Notes: a model not told the origin generated them from the letters alone. Shown: positions 1 to 10,431, counted from the stretch's first letter. The stretch: 64,000 bases of DNA from Aquimonas sp041395245 (GCA_041395245.1 JAWLAY010000007.1:208462-272461), one strand, 5' to 3'. Numbers and translations: made by a program.

Positions 1-2
1 CG

Positions 3-3000
3 AGCACCGTGGTGCAATCGACGACCGGCACGCTCAGCTTTGCCGTCGCGCCGTCGATCAATGCGGCTTCTGGCACGCTGACCTACACGCCAGCCGTCGA
101 CACATCCGGAACGGCGCTTGTGCGTTTCACCCTGCAGGACAACGGTGGCGTCGCCAATGGCGGTGTCGACACGTCGATCAACTACGATTTCACCATCACG
201 GTCAGCGGCGTGAACTCCGCGCCGGTATTTACCCCTGGCGCGGCCACCGTGACGGTCAATGAGGACAGTGCTGCCTACTCGGCGGCCTGGGCCAGTGCCA
301 TCGATGACGGCGATGCCGATGAAGTGCAATCGCTCACCTTCGTCGTACTGAGCAACAGCAACCCGAGCCTGTTCAGCAGTGCACCGGCCATCGCCAGCAA
401 CGGTCAGTTGAGCTTCACGCCGACGGCTAATGCCAATGGCACGGCCACGCTGAGCATTGCCTTGCGCGATAACGGTGGCGTGGCCAACGGTGGCGATGAC
501 GAGAGCGATCCGGTGGCCCTGCAGATCACGGTACAGTCGGTCAATGACGCGCCGAGCTTCGCAATCCCGGCGACGGCACCGGTAATTCTGGAAAATGCCG
601 GTGCACAAACGGTGACTGGCTTCGCCACCGCAATGAGTGCGGGACCGGCGGATGAGTCGGCACAGACGCTGGATTTCGTCGAGACCATCGATGCCACCAC
701 TGGCTCGCTGACGTTCGTCAGTGCACCGAGCATTGATCCCTTGAGCGGCACGCTGACCTACACCGCGACCGACAATACATCGGGCACGGCGACCATCAGC
801 GTGGTGCTGAACGACAACGGCGGTACTGCCAATGGCGGCACCGATGCGTCGGCAGCGCAGGTCTTCACCATCGAGGTGCAGTTCGTCAACGACCCGCCCA
901 CCTTTGTTTCAGGTGGCAACGTCAGCGTGAACGAGGATGACGCCCCCTACAACGCCGCGTGGGCAAGCGCGATCGATGATGGCGATGCGGGCGTCACGCA
1001 GGGCTTGAGCTTCATCATCCAGAGCAATGACAACCCCGGCCTGTTCGCCACGGCGCCAGCGATCAGTGGCGCGACGGGCAACCTGAGTTTCACGCTCGCG
1101 GCCAATGCCAACGGAATCGCCAACCTCACTGTCGTGCTGCAGGACGATGGTACGGGCGCCAACACATCGGGTCCCGTCAACTTCAGCATTACCGTCAATG
1201 CCGTCAATGACCCACCGGTCGTGGTACCGCCGACCAATGTCTTCATTATTCGGCATATCGGCCGCAGCCTGGCGGCAGCAAGTCCCGAAGGGCTGTTGGC
1301 AATTGTGAGCGATCCGGCCGATGGCGCGGGAGCAGCATCGTTCACGGTCACCCCGCAGACGGCGTTGGCGACGACCAATGGTGGTCGCGTTACCATCGCT
1401 TCAGACGGTGCCTGGAGCTACGAGCCACCGGCGGGGTCGGTTGCCAGCGACAGTTTTGACTTCGAAGTCTGTGATAGCGGTGTCCCGGCGCCACCGGCCT
1501 GCACCATCGCGACCGCGACGCTGGCATTGTCTGGAACCATAGTCTGGTTCGTCGATGATTCGACGGCAGCAGGCGGTGACGGCACCTTGGCCAGACCCTT
1601 CCAGACCATTGCAGACGCCGTATCGACCGGTGGTTTCAATGCGCGGATCTTTGTTGCGAGTGGCAACTACACCGCTGGGGCAACGCTGCTGGCGGGGCAA
1701 CAACTGATCGGTCAAGGCGTCAGCGTGGTAAGCGCGATCGATTTCGACACGCTGTTCGGCATTATCCCGCCCGCAGGGAGTGCGACCCGTCCCGCCATCG
1801 GAGGTACGCGGCCTGTCATCGCGGCGGCTGCCGGGAACACCGTCACATTGGGAATTGAGAATGCCGTTCGCGGCATCGAGATCGGCAGCACCTCGGGCGT
1901 GGCCCTCATCGGTAGCAACTTCGGCACCTTGACCCTGGGCGACAACGTGATCAACGGCTCTGGTCAGGCCTTGAATCTGAACACCGGCACCTTGGCGCAA
2001 GCGTCGGCGGCCAACGCCTTCGATTCGATTACCTCAACCGGTGGCAGCAACAACATAGTGTTGTCGGCGGTCGGTGGCACTGTGAATTTCGGTGCCGGTG
2101 CGCTGTCTGGCGCGACGGGGACGTCGTTCCAGTTCAGCAACGGCACCGCGACCATCAATTATGCGGGCTCGATCAGCAAGAGCTCGGCGGGTCGCTTGAT
2201 CGATATTGATGGTGCGGGTAACGCGACCGTTACCCTGAGCGGTGATTTGAGCTGCTCGGCCAGTTGCGGCAGTGGCGCGGGTAATCAGGGCATCCGGGTC
2301 AACGCGCGCACTGGGGGCACCTACACCTTCAGCGGCGCCAGCAAGACCTTCACGGGCACCAGCACCAACCCGGCACTGCAATTCACCTCGAATACCGGCG
2401 CAAGCATCGCGTTCACGGGCACGACCAATCTGGGTACGGTGGCCAATCCCTTGGCGGGAACGGCGATCAATGCCACGGGCGGTGGCAGTCTCAGTCTGAA
2501 CGACCAACTCAACATCACTACGGCGGGTGGGCGTGCGATGGTGGTGTCGGATATGACCCTCGCGGGAACAACGACCGGCGCGATTTCGACCAATGGCGCG
2601 CTGGGTGCGGGTATCACCGTGATCGACATCCAGAGCAGTGCAAGCTCGGGCACATTCCAGTTGGGGTCGACGTTGAACTTGGATCACAACGATGCGGGCG
2701 AAACCGGCGGTGGCATCAACTTGGTCAATAACACCGGAACGTGGTCGTTCCCGAACGTTACGCTCAGCTCGACAACGGGAGTGAGTGCGCTGCGCGCCAG
2801 CAATGCGGGCACGCTCACGATGGGACAGACGACTCCTGGGCAACTGGCCGTCAATGGCGTTCCGGTGCTGGACGTGCAGAACACCACGATTGGTGCTGCC
2901 GGACTGAATTTCGTCCGTATTGATGGTGGAATTGGTTCCGTCGGAATTCTGCTCAACAATACCGGCGCCTCGGGTGGATTGAGCGTAACGGGTTCCGGCA

Positions 3001-4239
3001 GCACCGCAGGATCGGGTGGCACGATTTCGAACGGCACCACCGGCATCAGCCTGACCAATACGCGCAACGTGTCCTTGTCGAACATGCAGTTGAACGACTT
3101 CAGCGACTACGCGATTCGCGGCAGTGGTGTGGTCGGGTTCAGTCTGACTGGCAGCACGATCAACGGAAACAACGGCAACGATGCTGGCGCCGACGAAGGC
3201 TCGGTCCGATTCACCGAGTTGACCGGTACGGCGACGATCACCAACTGCAATATCAGCGGTGCGGTCGAACACAACATGCAGGTAGTGAACACCTCGGGCC
3301 TGCTGAATCGCCTGACTGTCACGGGCACCACCTTTGGCAGCATGAATGCCACGACCGGCAGCGATGGTCTACTGATCGAAACCCAGGGCACGGCGGTGAT
3401 CAATGCGACGGTGAGCAATAACATCTTCACTTACGCAATTGGCGACCACTTCCAGTTCTCGGTGAACTCGTCGACGACCAACGATGTGATCTTCAGCAAC
3501 AACACACTCAGTAACTCGGGTGTCGCCGCCGTCAGCGGCGGTGGCGGCGTGCGTCTTATCGGTGGCAGCAACGTCCCACAGATTGATGCCAACCTGAGCT
3601 ATGACGTGCTGAACAACACGATTCGTGATTCGCGTGGTACCGCCATTGCCGTCAACAAGCTCGGTGGCAATGGTGTGTTCGCGGGCGTGATCGAGGGCAA
3701 TACGGTGGGTGTTGCGGGGATATCGAACTCGGGCTCGCTGGAGGGATCGGCCTACTTCCAGATCCATGACAACGCGGGTCAGCACAACACCACGGTGCGC
3801 AACAACCTTGCCTATCAATACAGCAACTACGGCATCTACCTGCAGGCGGGTGGCAGTGGCACGGTCGGTAACGGCAGCTTCCACAGCACGGTTACTGGCA
3901 ACACGGTGCGAACCGGGAACGGCCGTATTTCCCAAGAACGGCGTTCAAATGAATGCCGGAGTCACGACGGGTGACACGTACGCCTTGTGCACGGATGTCG
4001 GTGGTGCGGGCGGGTTGGCGAATACGTTGACAGGTACCGGTACCGACGGCGGCACCGACCTGCGTGTGCGCCACCGCCAAGCTACGACCGTACGGCTGCC
4101 GGGCTAGGTGGAGCCGTTTACGACACCACTGCCGTCCAGACCTTCAAGTCGGGAAGGAATGTGTTGGGAACCGTCTCTGCAGCGACATCCAGCACCGGCG
4201 GTGGCTTTGTCCGGAGGCGCCGCATGCACCCAACCCTGA
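3..4239 (+). pseudogene. Giant cadherin-like repeat / beta-helix surface protein, 5'-partial, frameshifted at the 3' end
   Basis: The frame is open from the window edge, so the start lies upstream. Residues 1 to about 400 are tandem repeats of roughly 110 residues, each starting near a SVNDAPSF- or NDPPTF-type motif, as in cadherin/Ig-like adhesin domains. A linker with a VCBS-like SYEPPAGS segment follows. From about residue 510 (WFVDDSTAAGGDGTLARPF) the protein becomes a Gly/Asn/Thr-rich right-handed beta-helix to the end. It is probably a secreted or surface protein; ligand unknown. The first frame runs to a stop at 3974. Sensible sequence jumps frame near 3915 (FPKNGVQMNAGVTTGDTYAL), again near 4095 (GGAVYDTTAVQTF) and near 4213 (GGAACTQP, then stop at 4237-4239). 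Each break can be repaired by adding one or two bases. This is either a recently broken gene or sequencing error, and I cannot decide which. Confidence 0.75.
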
Positions 4240-4296
4240 GCCTGTCGAGCCACTTCATGTGGAACTGCGCGAAACCAAACAATAACGGAGTGCGTC

Positions 4297-4797
4297 ATGG
4301 CTGAGCCATTTCTGTCGGAAATCCGCCTGATGAGTTTTTCGTTTGCGCCGCAGGGTTGGGCCCTCTGCAACGGCCAGCTCTTGCCGATCAATCAGAACCA
4401 GGCGCTGTTCTCCTTGTTGGGCACCACCTTTGGCGGCGACGGGCGCGTGAACTTCGCTCTTCCGGACTTTCGCGGGCGCGTTCCCATCCATGTGGGTTCG
4501 AGTCATACCCTGGGGGAACGCAGTGGCGAGCAGGCGCATACGCTTAGCATCGCCGAGATTCCGACGCATACCCATACCTTGCGCGCGTCGTCATCCAGCA
4601 CAGGCACGGTCGCTGTGCCGACCAACGGCTTTCTTGCGCCGGCCAGCAACGCCTATGGTTCTGCGACCAATCTCGTGGCGATGGCGCCCACCTCTATCGC
4701 CAACGTCGGTGGCAGTCAGGCGCATCTGAACATGCAGCCGTTTTTGACCGTCAGTTTCTGCATCGCCCTGCAGGGCATCTTCCCTTCGCCGACCTGA
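4297..4797 (+). CDS. Phage tail collar domain protein (microcystin-dependent-protein family), copy 1
   Basis: A 166-residue protein of the tail-collar family. It has the typical opening MAEPFLSEIRLMSFSFAPQG, then WALCNGQLLPI, a GTTFGGDG turn, FALPDFRGRVP, a histidine-rich IPTHTHTL segment and the closing MQPFLTVSFCIALQG..FPSP. The family is named from phage tail-fibre collars, but in free-living bacteria such genes occur as tandem chromosomal copies of unknown function. It is the first of three copies; a purine-rich site (cggag) precedes the ATG. No signal peptide is visible. Family assignment is firm; role is unknown. Confidence 0.88.
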   Translation: MAEPFLSEIRLMSFSFAPQGWALCNGQLLPINQNQALFSLLGTTFGGDGRVNFALPDFRGRVPIHVGSSHTLGERSGEQAHTLSIAEIPTHTHTLRASSSSTGTVAVPTNGFLAPASNAYGSATNLVAMAPTSIANVGGSQAHLNMQPFLTVSFCIALQGIFPSPT

Positions 4798-4849
4798 TCC
4801 GTTTGCGTGCTCGATACACAACCTTGCACGATTTCTTGAGGTAACCCCG

Positions 4850-5353
4850 ATGGCACAACCTTATGTAGGTGAGATCCGGATGTTCGCGGGCAATTTTGCA
4901 CCCGCTGGATGGGAGTTCTGTAGTGGCCAGTTGCTGCCAATCTCCGAAAACGAAACCCTGTTTCAGTTGATCGGTACAACTTATGGCGGCGACGGACAGT
5001 CCACCTTCGCTTTGCCGGATCTGCGTGGACGCTTGCCGTTGCATCAGGCAATGGCTTTGTTCTTGCCGAAACCGGTGGCGCCGAGGAAATCACCCTAACG
5101 ACCAACCAGATTCCTCGCACTCGCACCCTTGCTTGCCCGCGGCAGCAGCGGTGCAGACAGCTCACCCGTTGGCGCGGTGCTGGCGCAGACCGATGGCACG
5201 ATCCAGCCCTACATCAGTGATGCGGCGTCGGTGAACATGAATCCGGCCAGCGTGACCTCGGTGGGTGGCAGTCAGCCGCATACCAACATGCAGCCCTATC
5301 TGTGTGTCAGTTTCATCATCTCGTTGTTCGGCATCTTCCCCTCGCCGACCTGA
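4850..5353 (+). pseudogene. Phage tail collar domain protein, copy 2, with three frameshifts
   Basis: The reading starts at 4850 (MAQPYVGEIRMFAGNFAPAG) and is collinear with copies 1 and 3 through FALPDLRGRLPLHQ. It then continues in a second frame as GNGFVLAETGGAEEITLTTN, briefly in a third as SHSH, and from about 5128 in another as LLARGSSGADSSPVG to MQPYLCVSFIISLFGIFPSP, with the stop at 5353. Each shift equals one missing base, at about 5048 (GG for GGG), 5114 (CC for CCC) and 5127 (CCC for CCCC). All three lie in short homopolymers, and the protein sequence between them is fully family-like. This pattern fits under-called homopolymers better than an old pseudogene. If the gene is intact, its product is about 168 residues. 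Confidence 0.75.
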
Positions 5354-5364
5354 AGGATTCGATC

Positions 5365-5886
5365 ATGGCCGATCCGTTTGTTGCTGAAATCCGCATGTTC
5401 CCCTTCAACTTCGCGCCGCATGGCTGGGCGTTTTGCGACGGGCAGTTGTTGCCTATATCGCAGAACACCGCGTTGTTTTCGCTGCTGGGGACAACCTATG
5501 GTGGCAATGGCAAATCGAACTTTGCGCTGCCAAATCTGCAGGGGCGTGCGCCGATGCATCCAGGGCAGGGGCCAGGCTTGAGTCTGCACGATCTGGGTGA
5601 AACCGGTGGAACCGAGACGGTGAGTTTGCTGGAGTCTGAAATCCCTTCGCATTCCCATGCGCAGCGTGCGGCAATTGACCCCGGTGACTTGTTTGCGCCC
5701 GCCAACAATGCACTGGCAACGTCGGTCGGAGCTGCGATGTACCAGCCCACCGTCACGCAATTGGTCAACATGTCGGATCAGTCGCTGGCACCTGCCGGTG
5801 GTGATCAGCCACACAACAACATGCAGCCCTATCTAACCGTCAACTTCTGCATTGCCATGCAGGGTGTCTTCCCGCCGCGTACTTGA
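5365..5886 (+). CDS. Phage tail collar domain protein, copy 3
   Basis: A 173-residue tail-collar protein starting MADPFVAEIRMFPFNFAPHG, with WAFCDGQLLPI, GTTYGGNG, FALPNLQGRAP, IPSHSHAQ and the terminal MQPYLTVNFCIAMQG. The start at 5365 is chosen because the family always opens with this segment and a gaagga Shine-Dalgarno site lies 8 bases upstream; a longer in-frame extension would overlap copy 2. It sits 11 bases after copy 2 and just before the DUF6916-like gene, so the block is probably one transcript. Function in the bacterium is unknown. Confidence 0.9.
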   Translation: MADPFVAEIRMFPFNFAPHGWAFCDGQLLPISQNTALFSLLGTTYGGNGKSNFALPNLQGRAPMHPGQGPGLSLHDLGETGGTETVSLLESEIPSHSHAQRAAIDPGDLFAPANNALATSVGAAMYQPTVTQLVNMSDQSLAPAGGDQPHNNMQPYLTVNFCIAMQGVFPPRT

Positions 5887-5894
5887 GGACCACC

Positions 5895-6578
5895 ATGAAA
5901 TCCATTGACAGCCCGCAGCGCCGTCGACTGTTGCAGACCATGGGTGCGGGCCTGCCCGCCGTCATTGCCTCGCCCTTGGCATTGGCCGAGACGGTGGCGG
6001 GATTGAACGCTTCGGACGCGCGGTTTGTGCTGTATCACCGGACCGCAGAAAGTGAGTCCTATCGTCGCTGGACTGGATCGGGCTCGGCCACATCGGCTGG
6101 GTTGCTGGAAGTGCAACTGCATCCGCTGGAGTCACTCGCGCAAGCAGGGATTGGCGAATGGTCTGTGGATGCGATGCTGGCGACGCCCGATGCGGCCCCG
6201 AGTGCCTTCACCGCTTGGCGATCTCTGAGCCGAGGTCCCGAATTTGGAAGTCGACGGGCACGCTTTGTAGTGGGCGCGCGGCAGTGGCGTGGCGCCCATG
6301 TGCGCTATCGCGAGCACGACACCGACGCAGAGCGGGTGCAATACCTGCCCTTGGTGCAGGAAGGCGGTGCCGCTCTTGCGCTGGGGGATTATCTGTTGCT
6401 GCGTCTGCCCTCGGATCGCCAAGCCGAGTCGCTCCACGTCGCGGCGCTTCCTGCGCTCGGCATCAGTGCCGGTCTGGCCTTTACAGTGCGCGCCTGGGCG
6501 GAGCCCGCCGCCGAGATCCAACGTGCCGATCTGGCTGCCATCCGTGCCGCACACGAGCCGGTTGAGCTGTTGGCCTGA
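5895..6578 (+). CDS. Twin-arginine-type secreted protein, DUF6916-like
   Basis: A 227-residue protein. The N-terminus SPQRRRLLQTMGAGLPAVIA followed by SPLALA looks like a twin-arginine or Tat-like signal peptide, suggesting export of a folded protein. The rest is compact and beta-rich with no catalytic motif I recognise. Genes of this kind commonly sit beside tail-collar genes, which supports the DUF6916 assignment; I made it from gene context and general appearance, not a profile search. ATG at 5895 has a gagga site upstream and follows the copy 3 stop by 8 bases. Confidence 0.6.
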   Translation: MKSIDSPQRRRLLQTMGAGLPAVIASPLALAETVAGLNASDARFVLYHRTAESESYRRWTGSGSATSAGLLEVQLHPLESLAQAGIGEWSVDAMLATPDAAPSAFTAWRSLSRGPEFGSRRARFVVGARQWRGAHVRYREHDTDAERVQYLPLVQEGGAALALGDYLLLRLPSDRQAESLHVAALPALGISAGLAFTVRAWAEPAAEIQRADLAAIRAAHEPVELLA

Positions 6579-6581
6579 TCG

Positions 6582-7115
6582 GTGGCACGCATTGCCGATG
6601 CATTGAATGCCGAGTGGCCGGGCAAGCCGGCCACATTGAGCTTTCGCGATGAAATACCTGCTGACCGCGACTGCGCCATGGCGCTTTATCGCAGTGTGCG
6701 TGAACCCGAGTTGGCCTTGACTGACTGGGACGAGACCATGCGCTGCGCTTTCGTGGCGCAGCAGTTCGACGCCCAGGCCGCGCAGTACCGCCAGCACTAC
6801 CTCGGCGCGGAGTTCCTGTTGCTGCAGTCCGGTGACGCCATCATCGGACGTCTGTATGCGCATCTCACCTCAGCCGAACTGCGCCTGATGGAGGTGACAC
6901 TGAGCCCCGCCGAGCGCGGCAGCGGCTTGGGGACCGCGATCACGCGCTGTCTGCTCGGTTTGGCCGCCTCGCTTGGCCTGCCAATGACCTTGCATGTCGA
7001 GCCCTTCAATCCGGCCTATCGGTTGTATCAGCGTCTGGGTTTCGTCAAGGTTCGCGAACACAACTACTACCATTTCCTGCAGTGCCTGCCTGAGGATGCA
7101 CGCCAGCGCATCTGA
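6582..7115 (+). CDS. GNAT-family N-acetyltransferase
   Basis: A 177-residue protein with the GNAT core. A central beta-strand segment (RLMEVTLSPAERGSGLGTAI) carries the acetyl-CoA-binding Arg/Gln-x-x-Gly-x-Gly/Ala-type loop (ERGSGLG), and the C-terminal helix has PAYRLYQRLGFVKV, the usual GNAT ending. The substrate cannot be deduced. The likely start is GTG at 6582, three bases after the preceding stop, implying translational coupling with the DUF6916-like gene; no good Shine-Dalgarno site is visible, so the exact start is uncertain. Confidence 0.8.
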   Translation: MARIADALNAEWPGKPATLSFRDEIPADRDCAMALYRSVREPELALTDWDETMRCAFVAQQFDAQAAQYRQHYLGAEFLLLQSGDAIIGRLYAHLTSAELRLMEVTLSPAERGSGLGTAITRCLLGLAASLGLPMTLHVEPFNPAYRLYQRLGFVKVREHNYYHFLQCLPEDARQRI

Positions 7116-7166
7116 TCGTGCGCAAGGTCGTGCGATCATGCCTGCGGTTTATTGAAAGGTCGTGGC

Positions 7167-8624
7167 ATGCAAGGAATGTCCTATCTCGCGTGGTTGATGG
7201 TGCTGGCGGGCAGTGCTGTCTTGCTGATCATCGGCTTGCTCATTGCCGTGTTCAGGCGGGTCACTCCGGCGGCGGATCTGCGGCCGGACCTCGAACAGAT
7301 CCGTAGCGACCTGGATCGCAACGAACGCGGTCTGCGCGAAGAATGGCGTGACGGTCAGCGCATCGCGCGCGAAGAACAGGCGGCCACCCTGATGCGGCTG
7401 GAGACGGCGCTTCGCCAGCAATTGGATTCGGCAGCGCAGACCCAGCAACAGCGCACGGACGGCATGGCTCATCGGTTGGATCAATTCACCCAACGCACCG
7501 ATCTACGCCTGGAAGGACTGCGGCAAAGCCTGACCGAAGACGCGCGCCGTGGTCGTGAGGAAAGTGCCGAAACACTCAAGCGCTTCGGTGATTCGTTGGA
7601 TCAACGCGTGCTGGCGCTCACCCAGCAGAACGATCAGCGCTTGATCGAAGTGCGCACCACACTGGAGGCGCGTCTCAAGGACATTCAGGCTGACAGTGCG
7701 GCCAAACTGGAACAGATGCGCGCCACCGTTGATGAGAAGCTGCAGCGCACCCTGGAAACCCGGCTTGGCGAGAGCTTCAAGCAGGTCTCCGAACGTTTGG
7801 AGCAGGTGCATCGCGGGCTCGGTGAAATGCAGACGCTGGCGCAGGGCGTCGGCGATCTCAAGCGGGTGCTTGGCAACGTCAAGACCCGTGGTACGTATGG
7901 CGAAGTGCAGCTCGGTGCCTTGCTGGAACAGGTGCTGACCAACGAGCAATATGCCGCCAATGTCGCCACCGTGCCCGGCAGCGGCGAGCGGGTCGAGTTC
8001 GCCTTGCGCCTGCCCGGGCACACGCCGGAGGCGCCGGTCTGGCTACCGATCGACGCCAAGTTTCCGCGCGAGGACTACGAACGTCTGCTGGACGCCCAGG
8101 AGCGTGCCGACCCCGAGGCCGCCGCGGTGGCAGGCAAGGCACTGGAAGTTCGTGTGCGTGAAGAAGCCAGGCGCATCCGCGACAAGTACATCGGGCCGCC
8201 GCACACCACCGATTTTGGGTTGCTGTTCCTTCCCACCGAAGGCCTGTACGCCGAAGTGATCCGCCGTCCCGGTCTGTTCGAAGCGCTGCAGCGCGACTAC
8301 CGCATCACCTTGGCGGGGCCGACCACGCTGAGCGCCTTGCTCAACAGTCTGCAAATGGGGTTTCGGACCTTGGCGATCGAGAAACGCAGCAGCGAGGTCT
8401 GGCAACTGCTGGGCGCGGTCAAGAGCGAGTTCGGCAAGTTCGGTGAAGTATTGGACAAGACGCAGAAGCAACTGGACACGGTCAGCAAGAGCATTGGTCA
8501 GGCTGGCATCCGCACGCGCGCCATCGAGCGCAAGTTGCGTGATGTGGAAGTGTTGCCCGGCACTCCCTCGCTGAGCCTCGAAAGTCTGGATGGCGAGGCC
8601 GACACCGACGAGGATCGCGTATGA
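7167..8624 (+). CDS. rmuC: DNA recombination protein RmuC homologue
   Basis: A 485-residue protein. An N-terminal membrane segment (MSYLAWLMVLAGSAVLLIIG) is followed by a long charged coiled coil (about residues 35-220). The conserved C-terminal RmuC domain contains LGNVKTRGTYGEVQLGALLE, PIDAKFPREDYERL, LLFLPTEGLYAEV and AGPTTLSALLNSLQMGFRT. RmuC has a nuclease-like fold and in E. coli limits recombination at inverted repeats; the PIDAKFP segment corresponds to the family core. The ATG at 7167 is chosen for an aaggt site 8 bases upstream. It overlaps the next gene by 4 bases (ATGA). Confidence 0.92.
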   Translation: MQGMSYLAWLMVLAGSAVLLIIGLLIAVFRRVTPAADLRPDLEQIRSDLDRNERGLREEWRDGQRIAREEQAATLMRLETALRQQLDSAAQTQQQRTDGMAHRLDQFTQRTDLRLEGLRQSLTEDARRGREESAETLKRFGDSLDQRVLALTQQNDQRLIEVRTTLEARLKDIQADSAAKLEQMRATVDEKLQRTLETRLGESFKQVSERLEQVHRGLGEMQTLAQGVGDLKRVLGNVKTRGTYGEVQLGALLEQVLTNEQYAANVATVPGSGERVEFALRLPGHTPEAPVWLPIDAKFPREDYERLLDAQERADPEAAAVAGKALEVRVREEARRIRDKYIGPPHTTDFGLLFLPTEGLYAEVIRRPGLFEALQRDYRITLAGPTTLSALLNSLQMGFRTLAIEKRSSEVWQLLGAVKSEFGKFGEVLDKTQKQLDTVSKSIGQAGIRTRAIERKLRDVEVLPGTPSLSLESLDGEADTDEDRV

Positions 8625-9274
8625 ACGCGACCGCGGCGCCGCTTGCCGTCGAGATCATTCCGGTCACACCGTTTCAGCAGAATTGCTCGCTGCTGATCTG
8701 CAATGCCACCCGCAAGGCGGCCCTCATCGATCCGGGCGGCGACATCGAGCGCCTGCTGGCGGTAGCCAAAAAGCATGCAGTGGTGATCGAAAAGCTGCTG
8801 GTGACGCATGGGCATCTCGATCATTGCTCGGCGGTTGCCGATTTGCGTGATCGGCTGCAGGTGCCGGTCGAAGGGCCACACCAGGACGACGCCTTCTGGA
8901 TTGAGCAGATCCCGCAGCGCTGCCTGGAATACGGGTTCCCGCCCGCCCGCCGCTTCACGCCGGAACGCTGGTTGGACCATGGTGACGAGGTCAAGGTCGG
9001 CGATCTGCTGCTCGACGTCGTGCATTGTCCCGGCCACACACCCGGACATGTGGTATTCGTTCACGCGCCGAGCGGGATCGCCTTCGTCGGCGATGTGTTG
9101 TTCAAGGGCTCGATAGGTCGCACCGATTTTCCACGCGGCAACCACGCCGATTTGATTCGATCGATCCGCGAACAGCTGTTTCCGCTGGGCGACCACATCC
9201 GTTTCGTGCCGGGGCATGGGCCGACGTCCAGCTTCGGTGAAGAGCGCCGCAGCAACCCCTTTGTGCGCGGCTAA
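8621..9274 (+). CDS. MBL-fold hydrolase, glyoxalase II-like (YcbL/GloC type)
   Basis: A 217-residue metallo-beta-lactamase-fold protein. The metal-binding signature THGHLDH (HxHxDH) is near residue 66, followed by CPGHTPGHVVF, FVGDVLFKGSIGRTD and the late FVPGHGPTS histidine. The small size and the GSIGRTD segment match the YcbL/GloC group, which hydrolyses S-lactoylglutathione-type thioesters; substrate is inferred from the family. It starts inside the rmuC stop (4-base overlap), so the two are co-translated. Confidence 0.88.
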   Translation: MNATAAPLAVEIIPVTPFQQNCSLLICNATRKAALIDPGGDIERLLAVAKKHAVVIEKLLVTHGHLDHCSAVADLRDRLQVPVEGPHQDDAFWIEQIPQRCLEYGFPPARRFTPERWLDHGDEVKVGDLLLDVVHCPGHTPGHVVFVHAPSGIAFVGDVLFKGSIGRTDFPRGNHADLIRSIREQLFPLGDHIRFVPGHGPTSSFGEERRSNPFVRG

Positions 9275-9404
9275 CAAAAATCAAACAGTCGCGATCTCCG
9301 CTGATCGCGCGGAGAACTCCGGCCAGTGTCTGGACAAGTGAACGGTGTCGGCCCACACTACGCGCCCGGCGCCGGGGTGGGGCGCTTTGGACTGAGGACG
9401 CGGC

Positions 9405-9857
9405 GTGGCTGAGTTGCTGCTGTTGAATGGCCCCAATCTGAATCTGCTCGGCACGCGCGAGCCCGAAGTCTACGGGTACACGACCTTGGCCGACATCGAG
9501 GCCGAGCTGACGGCGCTGGCCGCGGCGGCCGGGCATCGTCTGCACTGCCTGCAGAGCAATGCCGAACATGTGCTGGTGGAGCGCATCCATGCAGCGCGAC
9601 AGGAGAAGATCGAGTGCATTCTGATCAATCCGGGCGCGTTCACTCACACCAGTATCGCCTTGCGTGATGCCCTGGCCGGCGTCGCCATTCCCTTCATCGA
9701 GCTGCACTTGTCCAACGTGTACGCGCGTGAGCCCTTCCGTCAGCACTCCTATCTCTCCGACAAGGCCGTCGGTGTGATCACCGGCTTTGGTGTGGAGAGC
9801 TATCGCCTCGCCCTGCAGGCGGCGGTATCCCGTTGTTCAACCCGTCCGGCGATCTGA
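9405..9857 (+). CDS. aroQ: 3-dehydroquinate dehydratase, type II
   Basis: A 150-residue type II dehydroquinase of the shikimate pathway, converting 3-dehydroquinate to 3-dehydroshikimate. Family marks are LLLNGPNLNLLGTREPEVYG at the N-terminus (with the catalytic Tyr), INPGAFTHTSIALRDAL, and IELHLSNVYAREPFRQHSYL, which contains the HLSN loop and catalytic region. The start is a GTG at 9405 preceded by gaggac. It is followed at once by accB and accC, the arrangement seen in xanthomonads and pseudomonads. Confidence 0.96.
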   Translation: MAELLLLNGPNLNLLGTREPEVYGYTTLADIEAELTALAAAAGHRLHCLQSNAEHVLVERIHAARQEKIECILINPGAFTHTSIALRDALAGVAIPFIELHLSNVYAREPFRQHSYLSDKAVGVITGFGVESYRLALQAAVSRCSTRPAI

Positions 9858-9901
9858 GTTCGCCGACGACTTCCGTCTCAAGAGGTTTCCGAGGTATGTC
9901 C

Positions 9902-10372
9902 ATGGATCTGCGCAAGATCAAGAAACTGATCGACCTGCTGGAAGAGTCGAATCTGGCCGAAATCGAGATTCGCGAAGGCGAAGAAAGCGTGCGCCTGTCG
10001 CGTCTGTCGCGCAGTGCGCCGGCCTTGCCCGTGCAGGCCGCACCCATCGCCGTCGCCGCTCCCGCTGTGGCACCGACCGCGGTCGCCAGCGTGTCTGCGC
10101 CCGACGCGGCGCCCAAGGCGGGACGCGACTTGCCGGACGGCCATGTGGTGCGTTCGCCGATGGTCGGTACCTTCTATGCGTCACCGAACCCCGACGCGCC
10201 GCCCTTCGTCAAGGTCGGACAGGCCGTCAAGGTCGGCGAGACGCTCGGCATCATCGAAGCCATGAAGATGTTCAATCCCATCGAGGCCGATGTGGCCGGA
10301 ACGGTGCAGGCCGTACTGGTCAGCAGTGGTCGCCCGGTCGAGTTCGACGAACCGATGTTCGTCATCGCCTGA
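9902..10372 (+). CDS. accB: Biotin carboxyl carrier protein of acetyl-CoA carboxylase
   Basis: A 156-residue AccB. The N-terminal MDLRKIKKLIDLLEESNLAE helix region is followed by an Ala/Pro-rich linker and the C-terminal biotinyl domain. The biotinylation motif EAMKMFNPIEAD carries the lysine that accepts biotin. The protein shuttles carboxybiotin between AccC and the AccAD transferase in malonyl-CoA synthesis. The ATG at 9902 is preferred over 9896 because a gagg site then has a spacing of 7 bases. accC follows after 59 bases. Confidence 0.95.
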   Translation: MDLRKIKKLIDLLEESNLAEIEIREGEESVRLSRLSRSAPALPVQAAPIAVAAPAVAPTAVASVSAPDAAPKAGRDLPDGHVVRSPMVGTFYASPNPDAPPFVKVGQAVKVGETLGIIEAMKMFNPIEADVAGTVQAVLVSSGRPVEFDEPMFVIA

Positions 10373-10431
10373 TCCCGGGCTGCGGTGCCGAGCAACGCGC
10401 GCCGCCCCGATTCGAGCCTTCGAGGTAAACC

